64,000 bases of DNA from Pseudescherichia sp031979925 (GTDB taxonomy: Bacteria; Pseudomonadota; Gammaproteobacteria; Enterobacterales; Enterobacteriaceae). The DNA is taken from positions 62,001-126,000 of the forward strand of contig NZ_DALZFB010000004.1 in the NCBI RefSeq assembly GCF_031979925.1, written 5' to 3'. A model generated the notes under the pieces. That model was not told the DNA's origin. It did not search any database and saw only the letters and a program-made list of their open reading frames with translations. Position numbers and translations under genes: made by a program. Below, in pieces: positions 31,975 to 39,317 of the stretch. Numbering within the stretch: position 1 is the first letter of the stretch; each line of letters opens with the position of its first letter.

Positions 31975-32704
31975 AACCCTTGCGGCAGCGGCCTTGCTGA
32001 TGTTCAGCGCGAATCAGGCTTTGGCTGCCGCCCCCGTAACTTCAGGAGCATCAGAAATGCAGGAACAACACACCACCGCCGATACGCTCACGGCCCGCCA
32101 GCAGGCTATCCCTTTGATTGCGGCGTCTATGGCGGTTGGCAATATGAAGAAGCTCAACGCCGCCCTTAACCAGGGGCTGGATGCGGGCCTGACGGTAAAC
32201 GAAACCAAAGAGATCCTCGTTCAGCTCTATGCCTACACCGGCTTTCCCCGCAGCCTCAATGCGCTGGGTGAGCTGATGAAGGTGGTCGATGCACGTAAAG
32301 CGCGCGGCATCAACGACGCGCAGGGTAAAGAGCCTTCCGCTCCCGTTCCCGTTGGCGATGAGCTTCGGCGCGTAGGCACGGCCAACCAGACCACTATATC
32401 CGGCGCGCCGGTGCAGGGGGCGCTGTTTGATTTCGCTCCGGTCATCAACCAGTTCCTGCAAACCCACCTCTTCGGCGATATCTTTGCCCGCGACAACCTG
32501 GACTGGCAGAGCCGCGAGCTGGCTACCGTCGGCGCGTTAGCCTCGATGCCGGGCGTGGAGTCTCAGCTGCTGGCCCACGTCAAAGCCAGCCTGCGGGTGG
32601 GGCTGAGCGCCGGCCAGCTGCGCCAGCTTGCCCAGGCGCTGCGTAGCAACGGCGATGTCGATGCCGCCGCGCGCGTTGAAAGAGCGCTGGCCGAAGCAAA
32701 ATAG
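31952..32704 (+). CDS. exported carboxymuconolactone decarboxylase-fold protein
   Basis: 250 residues. A signal peptide (about residues 1-26: positive start, hydrophobic AAAALLMFSANQALAAA) precedes two CMD-fold repeats (AARQQ..LNAALNQGLDAGLTVNETKEILVQLYAYTGFPRSLNAL; and LDWQSRELATVGALASMPGVESQLLAHVKASLRVGLSAGQLRQLAQAL). There is no cysteine at all, so it cannot act as an AhpD-type thiol peroxidase; a gamma-CMD-like binding or lyase role is more likely. It is translated from within the end of the kinase gene and is probably both product and target of this two-component system. Confidence 0.8.
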   Translation: MKNTTHVKTLAAAALLMFSANQALAAAPVTSGASEMQEQHTTADTLTARQQAIPLIAASMAVGNMKKLNAALNQGLDAGLTVNETKEILVQLYAYTGFPRSLNALGELMKVVDARKARGINDAQGKEPSAPVPVGDELRRVGTANQTTISGAPVQGALFDFAPVINQFLQTHLFGDIFARDNLDWQSRELATVGALASMPGVESQLLAHVKASLRVGLSAGQLRQLAQALRSNGDVDAAARVERALAEAK

Positions 32705-32809
32705 TTAAAGAATGGAAACTAAATAACAGCCTCACAATTGGAGAATGACGCTATCAAGGTAATTCAAACAACCTTTAGTTAAATAAAGTTAAGTAAAGCC
32801 TCGCTATTC

Positions 32810-32835
32810 TGACAAGGATGTCAGATAACCGTCAG
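32810..32835. promoter_or_regulatory. second copy of the response-regulator operator, upstream of the DUF1471 gene
   Basis: TGACA-AGGA-TGTCA (32810-32823), then CGTCAG (32830-32835), 11 bases after the second arm. Order and spacing are the same as at 29695-29720. It lies 87 bases upstream of the DUF1471 start, with a plausible -10 (CTATATTCAT, about 32851) between. Confidence 0.65.
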
Positions 32836-32921
32836 TTTTCCGACAGGCGCACCGCCTATATTCATATCCGAGGGCAGCATCTCATTATCGATGAACATTT
32901 ATTTTTAACGAGGCTATCGCT

Positions 32922-33173
32922 ATGAAAAAATTAATGCTTGCAGCATTGCTGATGGGGTTTGGTTCATATAACGCAGCCATTGCCGCTGAACCCGTTGTCG
33001 ATTCAACGGGTAAAGAGAAAATAGGCGTCGTCTCCGCCAGCAACGCTTACTCTCTGGACGATCTGTCAGAGGCGCTATCTCATGAGGCAAGTGAGAAAGG
33101 CGCGACCTCCTATAAAATTATCTCGACCTCCGGTGACAACCGGATGCATGGCGTTGCGGAAATATACCGCTGA
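32922..33173 (+). CDS. DUF1471 (YdgH/BhsA/McbA-like) small periplasmic protein
   Basis: 83 residues. A signal peptide (MKKLMLAALLMGFGSYNAAIAA) is followed by one DUF1471 domain (KIGVVSASNAYSLDDLSEALSHEASEKGATSYKIISTSGDNRMHGVAEIYR). The family includes BhsA, McbA and YdgH, periplasmic stress proteins involved in biofilm, stress or outer-membrane permeability. A candidate operator shared with the two-component system just upstream suggests that system induces it. A MarA-size regulator gene follows 56 bases later. Confidence 0.88.
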   Translation: MKKLMLAALLMGFGSYNAAIAAEPVVDSTGKEKIGVVSASNAYSLDDLSEALSHEASEKGATSYKIISTSGDNRMHGVAEIYR

Positions 33174-33229
33174 GCCATGCGTACAATTAATATCCTTATC
33201 CACTGGCAACTTAACCGGAGCGTTAGTTT

Positions 33230-33568
33230 ATGGTGAAAACAGAAAATATCATTGAAGATATTGCCAGCTGGATAGAGCATAACTTGCATAAGCCGCTGAG
33301 AATCGAAGAGGTCGCCGCCCGTGCGGGTTATTCCAAATGGCATCTTCAGCGGATTTTTTCCCAGGTGATGCATATTAGCCTGGCGCAATATATTCGCGAG
33401 AAAAAGCTCAGCCAGGCGGCAAAGGATTTAGTCGAGACCGAAGAGAGTATCATTACCATCTCCTGCAAATACGGTTTTGACTCTCAGCAGTCGTTTACCC
33501 GGGTCTTTTCAAAACGTTATCAAATTCCGCCGTCGCGCTATCGTAACGTGAGGCGTGGCGGGATCTAA
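33230..33568 (+). CDS. small AraC-family regulator (MarA/SoxS/RamA-like)
   Basis: 112 residues, consisting only of the AraC DNA-binding domain with two HTHs (LRIEEVAARAGYSKWHLQRIFSQVMHISLAQYIREKKL; ISCKYGFDSQQSFTRVFSKRYQIPPSRYRN). The size and the GYSKWHLQRIF and YGFDSQQSFTRVF motifs place it with MarA, SoxS, RamA and RarA, which control efflux and permeability genes through marboxes. It differs from each of those I can recall in its N terminus, so I give no symbol. It may be transcribed with the DUF1471 gene before it. Confidence 0.82.
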   Translation: MVKTENIIEDIASWIEHNLHKPLRIEEVAARAGYSKWHLQRIFSQVMHISLAQYIREKKLSQAAKDLVETEESIITISCKYGFDSQQSFTRVFSKRYQIPPSRYRNVRRGGI

Positions 33569-33712
33569 CGAGCGCCCCGCTGATTGCTACTCTTATTGCT
33601 AAGTTATAGCATAGTGAAAAGTTCTTTTAATGCTGCTTTTTTCAAAATATGCCATTTACTTCATTCTTTTATTATTTTTTGGAACCGAGTATCGCTTATA
33701 TGACATTAATAT

Positions 33713-35125
33713 CTATAGCTTAAGCCATTTAAGTTTATGGTAAAGTTTTTGTGCACCTTGAAAATTCATGTGATGCGCATCAAAAAAATCCTCAGGAGTA
33801 AAGTCCATATCTGATGACAGATCAATAAAAAAAGTTGATTCACCATCAGATATTGCATCAAAGAAAGTTAATGTTTCATCTCGCATTTCTTTATGATATC
33901 TCTCATTGAATAGAGGAAGAAAAGGTTGGATTACAAAAAATATATTACCATTAATCTCTCTGATAAAATCAGTCATCTTAGAAAAAATGATTTTATTAAA
34001 CTCAGCTACCCCATCCGTATTATAAAATTTAGAGAAATACTGGGTCTCATTGGTGGTCTGCGTGTCACTATAGCTAAAATTATTAATAATTTTTTTGTTT
34101 GTAGAACTGTTGCTGTTGGTGAATTTTTCTTGCGCAGATGTTAATGATATAGCTGCCATAAAGTGGGGGATAAATTCTTTTAAAACATACTCCATGGGGT
34201 TGCTATAAGAAGTGAAGATATTCTCATTTTTTAACTTATTGCTGCGTGCGCGGTAATCATATTTGATATTGTTAATTTTAAAGAACTGTTTTGCCAAATA
34301 AAAATATCCATTAAGCCCTTTTGACAACTCATGGAAAAGTTCGAAATAACCAAGTACAACTACATAATTCTTAATGCCGTATTTTTCATGGCAGTGTTTT
34401 ATTAAGGCGTGGTTATATGATGCGTCACCACTTGCGATAGACAAGTTTACCGATTGACAAAGCAGTGAGTCAGGCACGCCATAATACGCATACGATGATC
34501 CTAAGATAACCTTGCGGATATTTTCACCCTGATCCTTTCGCAAGGTTTGATAGTTTTCATTAATGATTTCAGCCATGCTGTAATAATTTTTTATGGTATT
34601 TGTAATGTGCTCGCTGTTAATGATGGAATGATCAAAGCGTTCAATGTTAAGATAACCAATAAAGTGATTTTTATTGAAGTAGGATAAGCCGGAATTATCA
34701 CATAATAGCACTGGTCTGTTTAATTCCGACAGGCCCTGGTGATCTAAACTAGCTAAGTCCACCTCATCATCTGTATAAATATGCCCATTGCATTTAATGT
34801 TATATTCAGATAGCACGCTCTCAATAATATGTTCACTGCTTCTCTTTCCTGCATAAATAAAATCCAGAGGAGCTGCGGTGACATATGAGATCCAAAAGTG
34901 GGAAACGTCAACTAAAAAGTCATCCACTTCACTCATTGATGCATTTTTCTCTGATATTTCAATAAGCTTGTTAACAAAATCTATGACATATTTTTCATCT
35001 GGCAGGAGATGATGATTAATGATAACCCACTTCTTTATTTCATCAATAGAAGCATCGTCTTTAAGTAAGTAAAGGTTGACGGATAAATCGCGAAGCGTAA
35101 GTATAAATGATAATTCCTGACTCAT
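33713..35125 (-). CDS. AT-rich orphan protein with SGNH-hydrolase-like motifs
   Basis: 470 residues; I do not recognise a named family. The middle holds RKVILGSSYAYYGV (Gly209-Ser210-Ser211), then SVNLSIASGDASYNHALIKH and NYVVVLGYFELFHE. The extreme C terminus has FFDAHHMNFQGAQKLY (Asp449, His451/452). A Ser block near a strand and a C-terminal DxxH-like block are the arrangement of SGNH/DltD-type acyl- or ester-transfer enzymes. No signal peptide or membrane helix is evident. The gene is far richer in A+T than its neighbours (Asn, Ile, Lys, Ser-rich product), a mark of recent transfer. The function is only suggested. Confidence 0.6.
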   Translation of the reverse strand: MSQELSFILTLRDLSVNLYLLKDDASIDEIKKWVIINHHLLPDEKYVIDFVNKLIEISEKNASMSEVDDFLVDVSHFWISYVTAAPLDFIYAGKRSSEHIIESVLSEYNIKCNGHIYTDDEVDLASLDHQGLSELNRPVLLCDNSGLSYFNKNHFIGYLNIERFDHSIINSEHITNTIKNYYSMAEIINENYQTLRKDQGENIRKVILGSSYAYYGVPDSLLCQSVNLSIASGDASYNHALIKHCHEKYGIKNYVVVLGYFELFHELSKGLNGYFYLAKQFFKINNIKYDYRARSNKLKNENIFTSYSNPMEYVLKEFIPHFMAAISLTSAQEKFTNSNSSTNKKIINNFSYSDTQTTNETQYFSKFYNTDGVAEFNKIIFSKMTDFIREINGNIFFVIQPFLPLFNERYHKEMRDETLTFFDAISDGESTFFIDLSSDMDFTPEDFFDAHHMNFQGAQKLYHKLKWLKL

Positions 35126-35370
35126 AGCAACCTATTTTATTGATAAACTTACATTGAAAATGATGTCCTGATTTTACTAGAAAGTAATGTTAAATACTGC
35201 AACATTTTCGCTAGTCAATGGCATATTTTAGGGTGGCAGAGGAGTTAGAAGAGAGCCGCGAGCTGGGAGTGGAGTCTCAGTTCTAATCAGATAATCCCTC
35301 TGCGCTACCGTAGCGTAAGGTGAAGTATGCTAATGTCATGACATGACGGGTGGCGAAAAGGAATTCTGAT

Positions 35371-36225
35371 GTGAAACGCACTATCGGCGGGGTACTGATT
35401 CTTCTTTGCGCCCTGTGCCAGCAGGCTCAGGCAATTAATACCGAAGGGCTACAGGCCTTCCTGCAACAGGAGGAGACGCGCCTGCCAGGTAAGATTGGCA
35501 TGTCCATCGTCAACGCCGAGGGCCAGTCGATTTTTGGCTACCGTCAGAGTGAACGTTTCCCCTTAACCAGCACTTTTAAAGTACTTGCCTGCGCCGCGCT
35601 ACTCGACCGTCTGCACAAAACCTCTGGCTCGCTGGATGAGACGGTCACCATTAAGCCTGACGAGCTGCTGAGCTACTCTCCGATCACCAAAAACTATGTT
35701 GCCCCGGCGACCATTACGCTGCAAACCCTGTGCGTGGCGGCGGTGAGCTATAGCGATAATACGGCAGGCAACAGCATTTTGACTTACCTCGGCGGCCCCG
35801 AAGCGGTGACGCGCTTTATGCGTGAGAGCGGCGATACCATCACCCGGCTGGATCGCACCGAACCCACACTCAACGAAGCCACGCCAGGAGATGAGCGCGA
35901 TACCTCAACGCCGGAACGTATGGCAGCAGGGGTGCATAAGTTGCTGGCAACGCCGCTGCTAACCCCCTCGCATCGAACGGTGCTGCAAGGTTGGATGCGG
36001 GAGGATAAGGTTGCCGACAACCTGCTGCGCGCCGCTCTGCCCAAGGGCTGGACCATCGCGGATAAGACTGGCGCAGGCGGCTACGGCTCAAGGGCTATCA
36101 TTGCCGCTGTGTATCCCACGGGGGAAAAGCCTGTCTATATGGCGATCTACATAACCCAGACGGATGCCGCGATGAATGTGAGCGATGGGGTGATTAAAAA
36201 GATTGGGGAAAGGGTGTTTCGGTGA
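35371..36225 (+). CDS. class A serine beta-lactamase
   Basis: 284 residues with a signal peptide (MKRTIGGVLILLCALCQQAQA), so periplasmic. All class A signatures are present: STFK (Ser70, Lys73), YSDN (the SDN loop, Ser130), EPTLNE in the omega loop (Glu166, Asn170) and KTGAG (Lys234). It hydrolyses penicillins and possibly early cephalosporins. The sequence is nearest the TEM/SHV/CARB side of the class (RFPLTSTFK, LDRTEPTLNEATPGDERDT) rather than CTX-M; at the position equivalent to 238 it has Gly, not Ser. GTG at 35371 is chosen because AAAAGGA lies nine bases upstream and it gives a clean signal peptide. No ampR-like gene is adjacent. Confidence 0.92.
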   Translation: MKRTIGGVLILLCALCQQAQAINTEGLQAFLQQEETRLPGKIGMSIVNAEGQSIFGYRQSERFPLTSTFKVLACAALLDRLHKTSGSLDETVTIKPDELLSYSPITKNYVAPATITLQTLCVAAVSYSDNTAGNSILTYLGGPEAVTRFMRESGDTITRLDRTEPTLNEATPGDERDTSTPERMAAGVHKLLATPLLTPSHRTVLQGWMREDKVADNLLRAALPKGWTIADKTGAGGYGSRAIIAAVYPTGEKPVYMAIYITQTDAAMNVSDGVIKKIGERVFR

Positions 36226-36250
36226 GCGTGTAAGTAAGGCTTACAGGTTG

Positions 36251-36292
36251 TGTTTCGACTGTTTCGAATATTGCTAGTTTCGTTTATTTCGA
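36251..36292. promoter_or_regulatory. tandem TTTCGA repeats upstream of the toxin-antitoxin pair
   Basis: TGTTTCGACTGTTTCGA (36251-36267) and AGTTTCGTTTATTTCGA (36276-36292) match at 13 of 17 positions and are 25 bases apart. Each holds two TTTCG units nine bases apart. They lie 40 bases before the antitoxin start, where autoregulatory operators of toxin-antitoxin systems usually are. Confidence 0.5.
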
Positions 36293-36331
36293 TTAACCTC
36301 TGAGTTATTGAGTATATCGAGGACTATCGAC

Positions 36332-36790
36332 ATGACCGCAACGCTAACTAATCTTAATCTTCCTGATTCTCATGAGAGTGAGCTGGCCCAGCGTGGTCAA
36401 CGGGAACTGGCAGCTTATCTCTCTACAAAGCTGCAAACCCAGCGGATCTCCATCATGGGTGAGGATGATAAAACCCACACTATTGAATTACCAACAAGTG
36501 CAATGACGATGTTAGTGGAGGTTCTGGGTGAGCTTGCTGCCGGTAATGCGGTACAGATTGTGCCGGTTCATGCCGAACTCACTACGCAAGAAGCTGCAAA
36601 TATCCTGAACGTATCCCGGCCACATATGGTGAAACTTCTTGAAGAGGGTAAGCTACCTTTTCACAAAATTGGGCGTCACCGCCGGGTTTCGTTTGCCGAT
36701 CTGATGGAATATAAAAAGAGACGTGAAAATGAAAGTCTGAATGCGATGCAGGCTTTGGCAGATCAGGCGCAGGATACAGGGATGTATTAA
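36332..36790 (+). CDS. HTH antitoxin of a PIN-type toxin-antitoxin pair
   Basis: 152 residues. The C-terminal part carries an excisionase/MerR-like winged HTH (LTTQEAANILNVSRPHMVKLLEEGKLPFHKIGRHRRVSFADLMEYKKRR), and a helical N-terminal domain precedes it. It should neutralise the PIN protein and bind its own promoter. The start at 36332 has CGAGGA about eight bases upstream. Its TAA overlaps the toxin ATG by one base (TAATG), the tight coupling typical of such pairs. Confidence 0.82.
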   Translation: MTATLTNLNLPDSHESELAQRGQRELAAYLSTKLQTQRISIMGEDDKTHTIELPTSAMTMLVEVLGELAAGNAVQIVPVHAELTTQEAANILNVSRPHMVKLLEEGKLPFHKIGRHRRVSFADLMEYKKRRENESLNAMQALADQAQDTGMY

Positions 36791-37365
36791 TGAGGCATTC
36801 GCCATATCCGGTAGTATTAGATGCATGTGTACTTTACCCTGCGAGACTCAGGGATCTACTGATGCATCTTGGCCTTGTAGGCTTATACCAACCGAAATGG
36901 AGTAGAGATATACACCATGAGTGGTGTAGAAATTTGTTGAAAAAAAGATCGGACATCCAGGCACAAACGCTTGAGTACATCGTTAAATTGATGAATCAGG
37001 CGCTGCCTGATGCAAATATCACTGGTTATGAGTATTTAATTGAAGGGTTAACCCTTCCAGATATTAATGACCGACATGTCCTTGCAGCGGCTATTCGTGC
37101 AAAAGCAGAAGTTATAGTCACACTGAATCAAAAAGATTTCCCCACTGAGTTTCTAGCTCCATTCAATATCGAAGCTCTTCATCCCGATGAGTTTATCTCT
37201 GATCTGTTCGATCTTAATCATGCTCTGACACTTGAGGCAGTGAGAAGACAGCGGCAGTCCCTCAGGCGTCCTCCCATAAACGTGGAAGAATTTTTAGCAA
37301 TGTTATTAAAGCAAGGGTTAACTAGAACGGTTAAAGCTTTAGAAGGGTATGAACGTATCCTTTAA
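36790..37365 (+). CDS. PIN-domain ribonuclease toxin (VapC-like)
   Basis: 191 residues. A PIN fold: first acidic residue in PVVLDACVLYPARLRDLL (Asp11), a middle Asp-containing stretch LPDINDRHVLAAAIRAKAEVIVTLNQKDFP (about residues 97-126) with the typical LPDxxDRHVxAAA motif, and a C-terminal extension of about 60 residues. Such proteins cleave RNA when freed from their antitoxin. It overlaps the antitoxin gene by one base and ends 161 bases from the 3' end of selC, a common integration site. Confidence 0.83.
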   Translation: MRHSPYPVVLDACVLYPARLRDLLMHLGLVGLYQPKWSRDIHHEWCRNLLKKRSDIQAQTLEYIVKLMNQALPDANITGYEYLIEGLTLPDINDRHVLAAAIRAKAEVIVTLNQKDFPTEFLAPFNIEALHPDEFISDLFDLNHALTLEAVRRQRQSLRRPPINVEEFLAMLLKQGLTRTVKALEGYERIL

Positions 37366-37526
37366 AAACCTTTATCGGATAGACAGATAAATACCAGTAT
37401 GTGATTTATTGATTAAATCCATAAGCAATGCTTTCTATTTAATATTAAGATAGATTAACTGGCTTTTATCTTTTTCAAGCTGTGAAATTAGATATATAAG
37501 AAAATAGCGTAGAAATTTATTGATTT

Positions 37527-37621
37527 TGGCGGAAGATCACAGGAGTCGAACCTGCCCGGGGCCGCTGGCGGTCCCAACTGGATTTGAAGTCCAGCCGCCT
37601 CACCGGAGACGACGATCTTCC
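37527..37621 (-). tRNA. selC: tRNA-Sec (UCA)
   Basis: 95 bases, the unusual long tRNA for selenocysteine. Reading the minus strand, GGAAGATC (5') pairs with GATCTTCC near the 3' end, followed by G and encoded CCA (TGG at 37527-37529 on the + strand). The anticodon loop ACTTCAAA carries TCA. The extra-long acceptor/T stem and large variable arm are visible. It flanks yicJ as in E. coli and marks the right border of the accessory block. Confidence 0.96.
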
Positions 37622-37910
37622 GCGCCTGCATTGCTACATGGAGGCGGGCGCATTATAGCTACTTTCCTGCCTTTACACACATCTATTAGCGCTTTTTTCA
37701 CTATCCCGTTTCGTTGCCACCCGCCGCTTTGATTAAAAACCCTATAGTTTCCGAAAGTTACAATCGAATTCGTCTTTTTAGCCTACCGCGATCACAGAAA
37801 ACAAGAATCGTAATCTGATAACCAGAAAACGGAATACCCGCGTTGAGGGGGATGGTTTACAACGACTGCAACCGGTCTCAGAACGTTTCCTTACCTGAAG
37901 GATAAGAAAA

Positions 37911-39305
37911 ATGAAGAGTCAGATTATTTCTGTAAAGGAGAAGATTGGCTACGGCATGGGCGACGCCGCCAGCCATATCATCTTTGATAACGTCATGTTG
38001 TACATGATGTTTTTCTACACCGACATCTTTGGTATTCCTGCGGGCTTTGTTGGCACCATGTTCCTGCTGGCCCGCGCGCTGGACGCCATCTCTGACCCCT
38101 GTATGGGTCTGATCGCTGACCGTACCCGCAGCCGCTGGGGCAAGTTCCGTCCGTGGATATTGTTCGGCGCAATCCCCTTCGGCCTCGTCTGTGTACTGGC
38201 CTACACCACGCCGGATCTCAGCCACAGCGGCAAGCTGGTCTACGCCGCCGTCACCTACACGCTGCTGACGCTACTCTACACCGTGGTTAATATTCCCTAC
38301 TGCGCCCTCGGCGGCGTGATCACCAATGACCCAACCCAGCGTATCTCGCTCCAGTCCTGGCGCTTCGTGCTGGCGACGGCGGGCGGTATGCTCTCCACGG
38401 TGCTGATGATGCCGCTGGTAAATCTGATCGGCGGCGAGAATAAGGCGCTGGGCTTCCAGGGCGGTATTGCAGTGCTCTCGGTGGTGGCGTTCCTGATGCT
38501 CGCCTTCTGCTTTTTTACCACCCGCGAGCGCATCCAGGTGCCGCCGAGCACCACGCCCATGCGGGAAGATCTGCGCGATATCTGGAACAACGACCAGTGG
38601 CGCATCGTCGGATTCCTGACGCTGTTGAATATCCTCGCGGTCTGCGTACGCGGCGGGGCGATGATGTACTACGTCACATGGATCCTCGGCCAGCCGGAGG
38701 TGTTCGTCGCCTTCCTCACCACCTACTGCGTCGGCAATCTGATCGGCAGCGCGTTGGCGAAGCCGCTTACCGACTGGAAGTGCAAGGTTAGCGTCTTCTG
38801 GTGGACCAACGCGGCGCTGGCGGTGCTGAGCGTGGCGATGTTCTTCGTGCCGATGAGCGCCAGCATCACCATGTTTGGTTTTATCTTCGTGATTGGCGTT
38901 CTGCACCAGCTGGTGACGCCGATCCAGTGGGTCATGATGTCCGACACCGTCGATTATGGCGAGTGGTGTAACGGCAAACGCCTGACCGGGATCAGCTTCG
39001 CCGGCACATTGTTTGTGCTGAAGCTGGGCCTCGCTCTCGGCGGGGCGGTGATCGGCTGGGCGCTGGCGGGCGGCGGCTACGATGCGGCGGCGAAAGCGCA
39101 GAACGGCACCACGATCACCATCATTATTGCCCTCTTTACCCTCGTCCCGGCGGTCTGCTACCTGCTGAGCGCCATCGTTGCCAAACGCTTCTACACCCTG
39201 AAAACCCCATTCCTGACCGCCATGATGCAGCAGCTCGCCGTGGGCGCACGCCGCAACCAGCAGGAGTTTGGCCAGGAATCGATCGGCAAAGAATTAACGC
39301 ATTAA
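37911..39305 (+). CDS. yicJ: GPH-family glycoside:cation symporter YicJ
   Basis: 464 residues, 12 helices, glycoside-pentoside-hexuronide family (IGYGMGDAASHIIFDNVMLYMMFFYTDIFGIPAGFVG; DAISDPCMGLIADRTRSRWGKFRPW). It should import an alpha-xyloside such as isoprimeverose for the adjacent alpha-xylosidase. The tail differs from K-12 YicJ by a few residues. yicI begins 12 bases downstream. Confidence 0.92.
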   Translation: MKSQIISVKEKIGYGMGDAASHIIFDNVMLYMMFFYTDIFGIPAGFVGTMFLLARALDAISDPCMGLIADRTRSRWGKFRPWILFGAIPFGLVCVLAYTTPDLSHSGKLVYAAVTYTLLTLLYTVVNIPYCALGGVITNDPTQRISLQSWRFVLATAGGMLSTVLMMPLVNLIGGENKALGFQGGIAVLSVVAFLMLAFCFFTTRERIQVPPSTTPMREDLRDIWNNDQWRIVGFLTLLNILAVCVRGGAMMYYVTWILGQPEVFVAFLTTYCVGNLIGSALAKPLTDWKCKVSVFWWTNAALAVLSVAMFFVPMSASITMFGFIFVIGVLHQLVTPIQWVMMSDTVDYGEWCNGKRLTGISFAGTLFVLKLGLALGGAVIGWALAGGGYDAAAKAQNGTTITIIIALFTLVPAVCYLLSAIVAKRFYTLKTPFLTAMMQQLAVGARRNQQEFGQESIGKELTH

Positions 39306-39317
39306 AAGGAACAGAAC

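Noticed and set aside
35900..36150. Extended-spectrum beta-lactamase claim
   Set aside because: The residues I can align at Ambler 164 (Arg) and 238 (Gly) are those of ordinary penicillinases, and the alignment near 240 is uncertain. Spectrum cannot be read from sequence alone here.
37527..37560. A second copy of the selC 3' end as an attachment-site repeat in the accessory block
   Set aside because: I looked for the bases of the tRNA 3' end (TGGCGGAAGATCACAGGAGT) elsewhere in the window by eye and found none. Without a repeat or integrase, an island boundary cannot be claimed.
23871..37621. Functional link between tRNA-Sec and the formate dehydrogenase
   Set aside because: The dehydrogenase uses Cys at the metal-ligand position and has no in-frame TGA, so it does not need selenocysteine. 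The nearness of selC is chance.
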